A DNA stretch of 64,000 nt from Owenia fusiformis (taxonomy: Eukaryota > Annelida > Polychaeta > Sabellida > Oweniidae): contig CAIIXF020000005.1 of assembly GCA_903813345.2 (NCBI GenBank), forward strand, positions 14,077,375 through 14,141,374, given 5' to 3'. A program made the position numbers and the translations under genes. This document shows positions 40,775-52,914 of the stretch, in pieces (positions within the stretch are counted from its first letter, which is position 1; the number at the start of each line of letters is the position of its first letter). The notes below the pieces were generated by a model. It had not been told where the DNA came from. It saw nothing but the letters and a program-made list of their open reading frames with translations, and searched no databases.

Positions 40775-42252
40775 TGTCCCCACCACATAGTGTGGGGCCA
40801 TATTGTCGGCCTAGGCGCGTCCGTCCGTCTGTCTGTCCGTCTGTCCGTCCGTCTGTCCGTCCATACGTCCGGCAGTTTTCTCCAAAACCATTACAGATAT
40901 CACCTTCAAATTTTCAGGGATAACTTATGAGTGCATAAAGATGTGGATGGAAAAAAATTAACTCGATACCTACTTCCTGTCGGCCATTTTGAAGTCAAAT
41001 GCTAAAATCCTTGTCTGCAAACTTTAAGAAAAACGGCCTCACAGTTGCTTTTCAAACTTTAACATCTTGTTCAGATCACTTCATTCTAGATCTGATTAGG
41101 TTTTGGACCTGTTAGCTCAGTCAAGTCAGCCATTTTGAATGTTTTAAGAAAAGTTAGCGCACGATAATACTTTGTATCATATTGAATGGTGTTTTTCAGT
41201 TTTCATACTTTAACTATTTAGTAGCTTTATAAATAATTTCATGTGTCCTTTGTTGTAAAAGCCTATTTTATTGTTAACAGTAGTTATATGTGATAATTTT
41301 GTAAAAAGAAATCAGCAAAAATCCATAATCACTTTTTTATTGTCGGCCATTTTTGATTTTTCCGTCCTAAAATCTTGTCTGAAAAGTCTTGTCTACGCGT
41401 TTTCAGGTGAACTGTTTGGTAAATCAATTTCAAATTTTCAGGGATGATTCTTAGTATGAAAATCTAGATCTGATTAGTTTTTGGGCATTCTGGGTAAATG
41501 TCAAGGCAGCCATTTTGGATTTTTTGTCGTAAAATCTTGTCTGTAAACTCTTGTCTACGCATTTTCAGGTGAACCGTTTGGTAGATCAATTTCAAATTTT
41601 CAGGGATGATTCTTAGTATGAATATCTAGATCTGATTAGTTTTTGGGCATTCTGGGTAAATGTCAAGGCAGCCATTTTGGATTTTCCGCCGTAAAATCTT
41701 GTCTGTAAAGTCTTGTCTACGCATTTCCAGGTGAACCGTTTGGTAGATCAATTTGAAATTTTCAGGGATGATTCTTAGTATGAAAATCTAGATCTGATTA
41801 GTTTTTTGGCATTCTGAATAAATGTCAAGGCAGCCATTTTGGATTTTCCGTCTTAAAATCGTGCCCGTAAAGACTTGTCTACATGTTTTTAGGTGAACCG
41901 TTTGGTTGATCAATTTCAAATTTTCAGGGATGATTTTTAGTATGAAAATCTAGTTCTGATTAGTTTTTTGGCATTCTGGGTAAATGTCAAGGCAGCCATT
42001 TTGGATTTTCTGTCCTTAAATCTTGTCTGTAAAGTCTTGTTTACATGTTTTCTGGTTAACTGTGTGACGGATCAATTTCAAATTTTCAGGGGTGGTTCTT
42101 AGTATGAAAATGTAGAACTGACCAATTCTTTGGCATTCTGGGTAAATTTTAAGGTGGCCATTTGGATTTTCCGTCCTCAAATTGTGTCGGTAAAATCTTG
42201 TCTACTCATTTTTAGGATAACCATTTGACAGGATCACCAATAAGTGGGGACA
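40775..42252. mobile_element. ~1.48-kb non-autonomous TIR element with CCGT tract and internal 162-bp repeats
   Basis: Ends are TGTCCCCAC (40775-40783) and GTGGGGACA (42244-42252), exact inverted repeats. Inside the left end is a CCGT/CTGT microsatellite (about 40818-40866). The right two thirds consists of tandem units of about 162 bp (see 41342-42180). There is no transposase; the proline/serine-rich frame over the CCGT tract is an artefact. Located in CtBP intron 7. Confidence 0.65.
41342..42180. repeat. 162-bp tandem repeats inside the TGTCCCCAC element
   Basis: The marker GGCAGCCATTTTGGATTTTC, or a near copy, occurs at about 41342, 41504, 41667, 41829, 41991 and 42154, a spacing of 162 to 163 bp. 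Each unit also holds AAATTTTCAGGGATGATTCT and GTTTTTGGGCATTCTGGGTA. The outer units are more diverged than the inner ones, as expected from unequal exchange in the middle. Confidence 0.85.
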
Positions 42253-42505
42253 TTTTGTACACATTTGTGTTCTTGTTCCACTTCATTTTAATGGTACATA
42301 TATAATTACAGTATAGTTACAATATACATATAGTTACAATACATTGTGTTACATCCAAGTATGAGGAATGATTATTTGTGAGAATTAATAATATATTGTT
42401 TTCACAAGTTTATATTATAATTGCAAGGATGAAGCTTGTTAAGAGGCACAGAGGCAAATCCCTCACCAAAATTTTACAAAGTGCCTCACCAAAATTTGTG
42501 CCTAA

Positions 42506-42844
<339 letters not shown>

Positions 42845-43060
42845 TAGATTTATTGTAGCAGTTGGTTGGTAACGGTTGTTTTGGGTTCATAAGTAAATAT
42901 AGTGATTTGGAAACATCTGATCTTGAAATTTTGAAGTCTATGGATCTATCCTTTGTGACATCAGGATTGAAATGGAATTAGAGAATCTTTAGCTTAGAAT
43001 GTTTCCACAAAGTGCATGAAGTGATTATGATGCGTTAATCCTGTATATGATATTTAACAA

Positions 43061-45102
43061 CAGGCCCGTAAGACACTTTTCTCCAAGGGGGGTGCGGTTT
43101 TTAGCTTACTAAAGAGAATAAAAACATTATCATTTTTTTTGCCACGTAAATCAAATCGGGTAAGACAGAGGGGGGGGGGTCAGTTACTCCCTATATTGGT
43201 TTGGAATTAACAAATGCATGGCAACTTCCAAACGTTCCAATTGTTTTGTGGGGGGTGTGAGGAGTGGTCCACTCCCCCTAGAAAATTTTACAGTTTTGAG
43301 ATGCTATTTGGTGCTTTCTGGGCACTTACAAAGTGTAAGTTTCTAAGTAGTACGCCACCACCACAAGAATAAGAGTTGAGTGAATAAAAAACCAAGCATT
43401 CAGGGAGGTCTGGGGGTTCTCCCCCAGGAAAATTTTGAAATTTGGTTGTATTTGGAGCGAATTTGCAACCATCTGGTACCTGTGCCTGTGCCTGTGCGTA
43501 AATCAATAAGAAAAATGTGAAATTTTTCAAATTCTTTTGGGGGTGTCAAAGAGGATGAGAGGGTGAAGTGGGGTGGGGTGCCAGTAGGGGAGCAATGGGT
43601 TGTCCCCCAGAAACATTGACCATATCAGGGTGCTATTTGATGATGTCTGGGCACTTAAAAAATGTCTGAGACAATACATGAAATTCAGAATATTTTCTTT
43701 TGTTTTGTGGGGGATGTGAGGGGTAGCTAACTCTCCTAGAAAATTTTACAATTTAAAGATGATATTTGGTGCTTCTGGGCACTTTTAAAGTGTATTAGTC
43801 AATAAAAACATTGAAAAACAATCACAACTTTTTTTCAAATTTGGGGGGTGTCAAAGGGGGGGGGAGGGGTGCCAGAGGGGGAGGTGGCGCTCGGGTGCCA
43901 GAGGGGGAGCGAGTGTTTGTCCCCCATATCAAAATTTACAATATCAAGGTGGTATTCGATGAAGTTTGGGCACTTTAAAAGTGTCTGTGCCTAAAAGTGC
44001 CTATTTCCCAAGAAAATTTTTACAATTTTAAGATGCTATTTGGTGCTTTCTGGGCACTTTCAGAGAGTATGAGTCAATAAAAAAATCTCAATTTTTTTTG
44101 GGGGGGGGTGTTAAGGGAGGGGGGCTGCCAGAGGGGGAGGTGGAGTGGGGATGCCAGAGGGCGAGTAAGTGTTAGTCTTCCAGAATCATTAACTTTATCA
44201 AGGAGCTATTTGATGATGTCTGGGCAATTTAAAAGTGTCTGAGACAATACATAAGACAAATTCAGAACTTTTCCATTGTTTTGTTTGGGGTGTGAGGGGT
44301 GGCCCACTCCCCCTAGAAAATTTTACAATTTTACGACGCTATTTGGTGCTTTCTGGGCACTTTCAAAGTGTATGAGTCAATTAAAGAATTTGAGAAAATC
44401 ACAATTTTTTTTGGGGGGGTCAAGGAGGGGGGGGTTATGCAAGTGCAAGATGCAAGAGGGGGAGTAAGTCCCCCAGAAACACTAACTATTTCAAGGAGCT
44501 ATTTGATGATATCTGGGCACTTTAAAAGTGTCTGAGACAAAACTCTAAAATAAATTTAGAACTTTTCCATTGTTTTGTGGGGTGTGTGACAGGTGGTTAA
44601 TACCCCTAGAAAATTTTACAATTTTACGACGCTATTTGGTGCTTTCTGGGCACTTTCAAAGTGTATGAGTCAATTAAAGAATTTGAGAAAATCACAATTT
44701 TTTGTGGGGGGGGTCAAGGAGGGGGGGGGTGCCAGAGGGGGGGGGTTATGCAAGTGCAAGATGCAAGAGGGGGAGTAAGTCCCCCAGAAACACTAACTAT
44801 TTCAAGGAGCTATTTGATGATATCTGGGCACTTTAAAAGTGTCTGAGACAAAACTCTAAAATAAATTTAGAACTTTTCCATTGTTTTGTGGGGGGTGTGA
44901 CGGGTGGTTAATACCCCTAGAAAATTTTATAATTTTAAGATGCTATTTGGTGCTTTCTGGGTACTTTCAAAGTGTATGAGTCAATGAAAAAAAAAATACA
45001 AAAAAAATATTTTTCAAAGAAAATATTTTTCAAATTTTTTTTGGGGGGTGACAAAGGGGGGTGCAGTCGCACCCATCGCACCCCCCCCATCTGACGGCCC
45101 TG
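43061..45102. mobile_element. G-rich element of ~300-bp tandem units with CAGGCCCGT-like inverted ends
   Basis: The left end CAGGCCCGTAAGACAC, then GGGGGGTGCGG, mirrors the right end CGCACCCCCCCCATCTGACG / GCCCTG. Between them are five or six units containing GAAAATTTTACAATTTTAAG, GCTATTTGGTGCTTTCTGGG and CACTTTCAAAGTGTATGAGT, each followed by a diverged half-unit (AGGAGCTATTTGATGATGTC, TTTAAAAGTGTCTGAGACA). The first-half marker recurs near 43303, 43761, 44031, 44338, 44629 and 44943. Long G runs on the plus strand alternate with the units. The two units at about 44285-44880 are almost identical. Frames inside are artefacts. Confidence 0.7.
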
Positions 45103-45325
45103 AACAAGACCTTCATACCCACATACTTGTATTTCTTGTTTTTAGCCTATTCTTATTTATAACCCTCATTTTCACTCAATTGTACCATTTCAGTATTTTG
45201 TCATCATTTTTGTCATCATTGTATTTTTTCATGCTTTTAATATGATTTTAGCTTTAGCGTTTATAACCCATGTGTGCTACAGATATTCATGTACTATACC
45301 CTTCCATTGAGAGTCTACTATTATA

Positions 45326-46415
45326 CGAGGGGTGATCAATAAGTAATGGGCGCTTTTTTATACAGATGCTTTTTATGGAACAATACCTTTGATTTTCTTA
45401 CCAGTGATACATCATTCAATTATCTATCAACTCTGAAGATTTGAATGCAAAACATGTAATATATTTTAATATATCTTTATTTCCGTGAAGGAGGTATAGG
45501 TACCCCGGGACCGACATTACATCAAACATTCTGAAGCTAATTTAGTTTGTTTAACATGCAACACAGTTGAATGCAGGCTGAACAAAACAAACCATTATGG
45601 TCATGAAATACCCCATTTTGTTATGCCATGGATGATTTTGAATATTTTATCATCACCATGTGGTATTCATGCCACATTCATTCTACAGGGCCCTCTACAT
45701 AGGTTCCTTCAAGTGCTACATGTGCACAATTCCTCATCCTCTTAACTCAAGATTGTGAGACAAGGCTGAATCCATTCTCCGACATGGTAGCAAGATGCAG
45801 TTGCACGGGTTGTTTTATTTAATCAATGTCAATAAACCTGCGTCCCTTCTCTATAGAAATAAGTAGTATAGGAATAAATAAGTCACATGTGGGCAGATCT
45901 GGACAATATGGTGCATTGGCCAAGATCTCAATTTTGAGGTCCAGGGATATTGTTTTCTGAGCATTTTGAGATCTGTGGGCAGGTACATTGTCCATATGGA
46001 GTGGGGTGTGTCCTTCTCTCACCAACCCCTTCTTCCACAATGCTTCCTCAAATTGACCTGCAAACCCCAACCATACAACACTCTAACATCACAATACTTA
46101 CTGTTTGTGTGTTACCAGTCAGCAAAATATTTCAAACAACACAACACTTGTTGCACATAAAAATAAAAATTTAAATCTAACTGAAATTTGCCAGACTGGC
46201 TAAAAACTGAATATGTGACGTAAATGTCGGTCCCGAGGTACCTGTACCTCCTTCATGGAAATAAGGATATATCAACATGTATTATATATTTTGTCTTCAA
46301 ATCTTCAGAATTGATAGATAATTGAATAATCTATCACTGGTAGGAAAATCAAAGGGATTGGTCCATAAAAAGTATCTGTGTAAAAAAGCGTCCATTACTT
46401 ATTGATCACCCCTCG
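45326..46415 (-). mobile_element. Degenerate mariner-type transposon with long TIRs
   Basis: The element is flanked by TA (45324-45325 and 46416-46417), the target site of the mariner/Tc1 group. It begins CGAGGGGTGATCAATAAGTA, and the inverse ends the element. Inverted similarity continues inwards for roughly 200 bp, reaching GAAGGAGGTATAGGTACC (45487) and GGTACCTGTACCTCCTTC (about 46238). The 0.7-kb interior contains a remnant of transposase on the minus strand. Its length of 1.09 kb and truncated frame indicate a non-autonomous deletion copy in CtBP intron 8. Confidence 0.85.
45819..46070 (-). pseudogene. Mariner transposase fragment, catalytic C-terminal region
   Basis: The minus-strand frame contains HMDNVPAHRSQNAQ and APYCPDLPTCDLF, the second and third aspartate regions of mariner transposases, with about 35 residues between the two aspartates (classical mariner has 34). 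A GRRFIDID segment follows. The N-terminal DNA-binding half and the first catalytic aspartate are missing, so it cannot be active. Confidence 0.85.
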
Positions 46416-46441
46416 TAGTTGTGAATATTTTAAATAAATAA

Positions 46442-46654
<213 letters not shown>

Positions 46655-46948
46655 TGAATATTTTTTTGATTTTATTAATTTATTTACTCATATAGTTTTA
46701 AGAGTACACATATTATATTTCTGAAAATCAATAAATATTTTTGATAGTAATTTATTAAAATTGATGATTCAACGAGTATTTGAATTACAGTGATGATTTT
46801 TGTTTATAACTTTACAAATTAAAATCAATATCATACTGACTGTTTCGTTAAATTGATGATTACGATTGATAAAATAAAGCAATTTGAGGGAAAATAACAC
46901 TATTCCTGATGAACAGATGTTTTGATAGCGAGGAAGATTAATTATTTT

Positions 46949-47060
46949 GTTCAAATATATTCCTGTTCCAGACACCATAAGTTAAAATCAATACTTAAAT
47001 CAATGTTCAAATATATTTTTGTTCCAGACACCATAAGTTAAAATCAATACTTAAATCAAT
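46949..47060. repeat. 56-bp direct duplication in CtBP intron 9
   Basis: Two copies of a 56-bp unit starting GTTCAAATATATTCCTGTTC stand head to tail with one or two differences. Each contains TGTTCCAG followed by ACACC, which resembles a splice acceptor, about 170 to 250 bp before the true acceptor of exon 10. Confidence 0.85.
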
Positions 47061-47226
47061 GTTTTCATAACTAAGGTCAATGTATTCTATATTTGATAAT
47101 ATTTTGTAGTGTTATATTCCCGCCAACGAATTTGTTAATCTTCAAAGAGAGCAATTTTCACGATCATTATACATGTTATAGTGTATTTTTGTTTTAAATA
47201 TTGATGTTCTTTATCTTTATTTCCAG

Positions 47227-47414
47227 GATATGACAGTATGAATGGGGCACCCCCTGGATATAACTACAACCCGATTCCCGGTGTACACTCCACGACGGAT
47301 GCCCACCCGCCACTCTCCGTTCATTCTACAGCCCCCCACAGCACGCTTCCGGAGTCTACCCCCAATAACCACTTGCCAATGCCTAAGGCAGAACAAAGTT
47401 CTGAAGTTCACTAG
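47227..47414 (+). CDS. CtBP: CtBP exon 10: short proline-rich C-terminal tail
   Basis: Acceptor TATTTCCAG. It enters in phase 1 (G-GA, glycine) and encodes YDSMNGAPPGYNYNPIPGVH, a Ser/Thr/Pro/His-rich middle, and PNNHLPMPKAEQSSEVH, with TAG at 47412-47414. The PNNHL segment is shared with the long Drosophila CtBP tail as I recall it. MPKAE loosely resembles the VKPE sumoylation site near the end of vertebrate CtBP1. CtBP tails are intrinsically disordered. The 62-residue tail is short compared with long insect isoforms. Confidence 0.93.
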
Positions 47415-48150
47415 CCTCATTCTGAGTGGTGGCCATCTTGGATTCAGCCATCTTGGATTTCTCAGATTAACTGGTTATTATATTATCTAGTGGGGGTGGT
47501 TCCAGTGAAAGGAACAGCCATGTACAAAGCCAGTGCATTGCAAACAGGATCAGGAAACAGATATATAAACAAACAGTTTAAAAGCTAAGACAGTAAACAG
47601 TGAAAGCAACAGACATAAATCGAGAAAACGGGGCGCAAGAAAGGATTGAAGCCATGTAGAACTTGTGCTCAGTACATGTAGATTAGAAGAGGTATACCCA
47701 ACAGCCCTTTTGAAAAATCTCATGGAGGTTTTGGAATTCCCTCATTTTCTCCAATACTAGAAGATATGATTGCTTCTGCACACTTATTTTATAGAATGCC
47801 AAACCTTTTCACTCTTCCGTATAGTGATGCATCCATTTCAGTTGCTTCAGTCTTGTAAGGGAATATGAGACAACCATGAGATTTTTGTAAGGGAGATGAT
47901 ATTGTATTTGCAACGTTTTGTGAACACAACATGATGTAAGTTATATAATGTAGATTTTGATATGGACATTATACACAAAGTAATATTCAATTTGCCAGAC
48001 ACGTGACGTTATACATGTTTCTCTGTTAATTTTTTCACTTCTAATTCTGTTCACTCAATGTTCATTTCTTAAACATGCATGTCTGTGTGGGATTCATTTT
48101 GGAGGTGATTTTTAAAAAATTCAGAAAATAAACGTTTTTCATCCAATCGT
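47415..48150 (+). other. CtBP 3' UTR with candidate poly(A) signal
   Basis: No frame continues after the TAG. The first well-placed AATAAA is at 48127-48132, giving a 3' UTR of about 735 nt; cleavage near 48150 is an estimate. Other AATAAA-like motifs occur further on, so longer UTRs are possible. Confidence 0.5.
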
Positions 48151-48756
48151 GAACATGTTGGCGAACGTTTGTGTATTTTGTGCATTGTGTTTTCACAGTT
48201 TTAAAAATGATGGAGATAACCTTCCAATGTCTCCACAGTCATGCAGTTGTAATGCTGTAATTATTTCCCATTTTCATATCAGTGAAAGAAATTGTGCTAT
48301 GTAAAAACTTCACACAAAAAAAGCGTTTAGTTTTCCATGTTATTAAATGATGAGTTACTTTTCATACACCTAACGTACATAGTTCTCTGTAAATGTACCT
48401 TGATAATAATCATTAGCATTTTCACTATTAACTAGTATGATTTCATTCAGCAAAACATTTTGATATTAGTTTAAGGTAGAAACACCAAAGATAGTAGGCT
48501 ATAATAAACAAAGATAGTAGTTAAATAAAAACAAATGTCTAGCTGATCAAACCATCTGCGGACAACAGAAACTGCATTATTTGTTTGTGTATGGTCTTAC
48601 GCAGCATTTGGTTTTGCGGGAGGTTTGATCGGCTGGATTTTGTATGTGTATTTTTCTAAACAACGGGTGATTGGTTATAGAATTGTCTATTGAAACATTA
48701 ATTTTTTGCATTCGTTATCTGGATATGTTTAATGTGAATTTCATGGTAACTTTTTT

Positions 48757-48932
48757 GAAATTCAATGGTAATTACTTAATATATCACTGCAATTCTTTGA
48801 AATTCAATAGTAATTACTTAATATTTCATTGCAATTCTTTGAAATTCAATAGTAATTACTTAATATTTCATTGCAATTCTTTGAAATTCAATGGTAATTA
48901 CTTAATATTTCATTGCAATTCTTTGAAATTCC
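48757..48932. repeat. 42-bp tandem repeat, four copies
   Basis: The unit starts TTTGAAATTCAATAGTAATT and repeats every 42 bp with few changes. Further diverged pieces (GGAATTTCATGGTAATTACT) follow to about 49020. Since 42 is a multiple of 3, the array stays open as a chance frame. Confidence 0.9.
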
Positions 48933-51330
48933 TTGATGATTTATGAAAGTGTTATGTAATTTTAAAGATTTCATGATAATTAATTGGAATTTCATGGTAA
49001 TTACTGAATATTTCATGGTTCTTTCTTGATCAATATTACTAGAAGTGGTAATTATTACTTAAGTATTGGTTGGTAATCATATTTATTTCATAGTAAATAT
49101 TTGATATTCTCCCTTTACCTCGGAATGCAAACCACCATAAAAAATTAAGAGTTTGAGAGAAGATATTTTTACCTGGCATTGCCTACCATACAGAGATTTC
49201 TGAATTATTTCAATACAATTTGTCATCCCAATCCATTTATGGTATTGAATTATCGCAATATGCCCATATTAGGTAAAAGCTAGAAACCTGATTTTTTTAC
49301 TCATTCATTCATGAAATCTATTTTCTACAAATGTTTTATGTCTAGTTGTAATTGTGGAGATGAAAATTGTTCAGATTATGAATGATCATAGTGTTAGGTT
49401 CAAAACTTCTTTGCCCAAATATGGGCATTTTGTAATTAATTTTGGATGCAAAAATGATAATTATTGCCCTCATAATTGTTCATTGTGCATTAATGTTTTG
49501 CTTAAAAGCATTAAAAAAAATTTCTATACAATCGTGTACAGTAAACAGTTGTTGGGCCTCGGGATAACAATAGTGGTCAAAATCTTCAAAATTCAGTTTT
49601 CAAAATATGTGTAAATTCCCGAAAGATACTTAATTTTCTTTAACATTTCACGCTGATGCAGTTCTTGTGGCCACTATTACGTTATTCTGTGGGTATCAAC
49701 ATTTTGGGATCAAATATGGCAGAATATCGCAAATTATGAGGTTTGAAAAATGTATGTGTAAAAAGGTGAGATGCTACGTCGTTAGATTATCATTTCATGG
49801 ACAAGCTCTTGTAAAAAATCATCTCAATTTAAGTATTCATAAGGTACAACTATTATAATTATCCTAGTGTATTTTTGGTGGTAAAACAATCCTGTATCTT
49901 ATGAATGTTTAAAGTACATCCACATTAGTTATTAGTTTATTGGGGCAGGCAACTTTAAGATCCTTAGTCTGAACAACTGCACAAAATTAGTCTGAGAAGA
50001 GTCTGAAATAAAAGATGTCGATTCTTAAGAAAAAACAAAGTAAAATCCAACAGGGCACCCCATGAATGCAGTGCAGCTGCAGATTTTCATTTATTTGATG
50101 AATGACAACAAATAATCAATAACAAATAAAGATAAGGTCTTAAAAGTGTTGAATAATTCCAGTTTTCATTTATCTGCAGTTATTGTGTAACTTCAACTGG
50201 ATACAAACATGTACATCATGAAATGATCTCATTTCTAGATTCAATGAAGTATTCAAATACTGGATCTTTGTAGATGTTTTCCTATTCAACCTTTACACAT
50301 TTACCTTGAAATGTAAATATTCATACATAGGGTCATAAAGTTTTACTCAACACGTTTAAGGCCAGTGTCTTTCTGGGGGTTCATTGGGTTTTAAGGGGTC
50401 TTCTACCTCATTCCCATAGATCCCCCTGTTACTGTATATAACCAGTCAGGATGATTGAGTTGCCTCCCCCTCGTAGTGTATGTAGCATGTATATCTATCT
50501 CGCAGATCTTAAGATCTTGTATACTTCCAAATAAGGAAATACAAGTTTCCCCATTGGTAAAAAAACTATTGTTGTGTTTTATTTTTTTCTCAAGTGGTAG
50601 GTCAAGTACTTTGAGACTTGCAGACTTGTTCGCATATAAATTCTTTGTGTCTTCTCAGAAATTATGATGTTTCAATGACATGAACTCCATCAACACCATT
50701 TTACATCAACACATTCCTGACCATTCTCTTAGCACTTGTTCAGTCCAATTGCGTCTCTTCCCCTTACCTTGAAGTAAGGTCCGCAACGAACGAAATGAAT
50801 TTTGAGAATGATTCCTGACTTTATATTCATGAGTGATAATAGGGAGGTTAAGCGTGCATATAAATTTTACTACGCAAACCTTTACTACTTACACTAATAT
50901 TGCCACTATGTGCTAACATCCACCATTGAATCTATCTATGGCCAACTTCCCGGGAATTTCTTGAGCATATTACACTGTGCACCCCCGCACACATGCCCGG
51001 ATATTCCTCAATTATTCCGCTATAACATTTATGAAAATTCTGCTGTAAGCGGAGGAGGAGGGAGGGACATATTTGTAGTGGCAATATTAGGTAAGTATGG
51101 TTTACTAATAAAAACTAAAATTACTTTAAATTTTAAGAATCAATGTTCATTTGATGACTTCATATAAACGCTTAAATCTTTCGGATTACATTGTGAAAAA
51201 TAGTCCATACATAACCTCTCTTTTGTCTACCTAAAAACTAAGCTAGTGATACATGTTCTCTTACATAAATTATTACTGGGACAAAAGATATAAACCCTTA
51301 TGAACAGAAATGTTCCTGATGACATTTCAT

Positions 51331-52155
51331 CGGAATAAGGTTTTTGGTTGATCAATTCATTATAATAAGGACTTTGGATGCCCAATTCATTGGAATAAGG
51401 TTTTTGGTTGACCAATTCATTATAATAAGGACTTTGGATGCCCAATTCATTGGAATAAGGTTTTTGGTTGACCAATTCATTATAATAAGGACTTTGGATG
51501 CCCAATTCATTGGAATAAGGTTTATGATGACCAATTCTTTGGAATAAGGTTTTTGATGACCAATTCATTGAAATAAGGTTTTTGGTTGACCAATTCATTG
51601 AAATAAGGTTTTTGGTTGACCAATTCATTTGAATAAAGATTTTGCTTGACCAAATTCATTTGAATAAAGATTTTGCTTGACCAAATTCATTGGAATAAGT
51701 TTTTGAATGACCAATTCATTGGAATAGGTTTTTGAATGACCAATTCATTGAAGTAAGGTTTTGAATGACCAATTCATTTGAATAAGTTTTTGGATGACCA
51801 ATTCATTGGAATAAGGTTTTTGGATGACCAATTCATTGAAATAAGGTTTGTGGTTGACCAATTCATTTGAATAAAGATTTTGCTTGACCAAATTCATTTG
51901 AATAAAGATTTTGCTTGACCAAATTCATTGGAATAAGTTTTTGAATGACCAATTCATTGGAATAGGTTTTTGAATGACCAATTCATTGAAGTAAGGTTTT
52001 TGAATGACCAATTCATTTGAATAAAGATTTTGCTTGACCAAATTCATTGTAATAAGTTTTTGGATGACCAATTCATTGGAATAGGTTTTTGGTTGACCAA
52101 TTCTTTGGAATAACGATTTTGCTTGACCAAATCCATTGGAAGTAAGGTTTTGGAT
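51331..52155. repeat. 30-bp satellite-like array with 60-bp and 240-bp higher-order units
   Basis: The monomer is about 30 bp (CCAATTCATTGGAATAAGGT / TTTTGGTTGA). From 51339 to 51520 two monomer types alternate (…ATTGGAATAAGGTTTTTGG and …ATTATAATAAGGACTTTGG), forming a 60-bp dimer repeated three times. A later block containing two AATAAAGATTTTGCTTGACC monomers in a row occurs at about 51635 and again at about 51875, showing a duplication of roughly 240 bp. The monomer carries the inverted motif CCAATTCATTGG. Confidence 0.9.
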
Positions 52156-52609
52156 GCAAGCAAGTGGCAAGTGTAATTACAGGTCTGTCTCTATGGAAAG
52201 TAAAACGTAAATCAAATATAGATGTCTCCATTCATTTGTGCAATAAAAGCATTATCGTCTGAATATATCGCCCTGTGAATTGCCATCCAACATTGGGTCC
52301 GTGTAAACTTCTATCAGATTCCTATTATATATGTCCTCTATATATTGTTGCCATAATAATCGGCTGTCTAACAAAAAGATGCTACGAGTATCAGAATGAT
52401 AAGAGCCAGAGTTACTCGGAGCCTGGTTGCAATTTGCACACTTCGTCGGACATCTTCGTCCGATGAGCGCCGAGTAAACGAAATGATGGAATAAATTCAT
52501 TTTAGTTAATTGATGTAAACAATTAATTAGATCAAGAAGCAAAAGTCTTTTCTGGGTCACTGCGAATGGCATGATTTCCTCGAGTCTCTTCAGTTGCAAG
52601 GCAACCATA

Positions 52610-52914
52610 CTGGGACCGATTCGCGTCGTTCCACTACTGCCCTTGGTGGGGGCCCGCTACCATACTATATGACTCCCGGAGTTTACTAAAGCACGTTAGT
52701 GGAGGAACCAACCACAGTCTCACAATCTGTCTCCGGCAAGAGCGGCCAGAGAACCAACCCATGCCAAGGGCCAGTAAACGGTTGGACCTTCGGACCGGTC
52801 GTCCGTAGTGACAATGATCAACAACTCCGTACCTAGGGCTCGAACGCGGGACCTCCGTATCCCACTACGTTCAACCGCAAAGTAGCCTCAGTCTACGCCA
52901 CTAGGCTACCCTGC
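52610..52914 (-). mobile_element. tRNA-derived SINE, minus strand
   Basis: Read on the minus strand from 52914 it begins GCAGGGTAGCCTAGTGGCGT, a good A box (TAGCCTAGTGG). About 60 nt later comes GGTCCCGCGTTCGAGCCC (near 52836-52853), a good B box. The distance and sequence fit a tRNA-related polymerase III promoter followed by a GC-richer unrelated body. The body end near 52610 is uncertain, and I see no clear A-tail or target-site duplication. It is not an intact tRNA gene because no acceptor stem pairs. Confidence 0.7.

Noticed and set aside
40714-40923. Proline/serine-rich frame with PSVRPSVRP
   Set aside because: Direct translation of the CCGT/CTGT microsatellite inside a TIR element.
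52836-52914. Functional tRNA gene
   Set aside because: A and B boxes are present but no acceptor or anticodon stem can be formed; a tRNA-derived SINE fits better.
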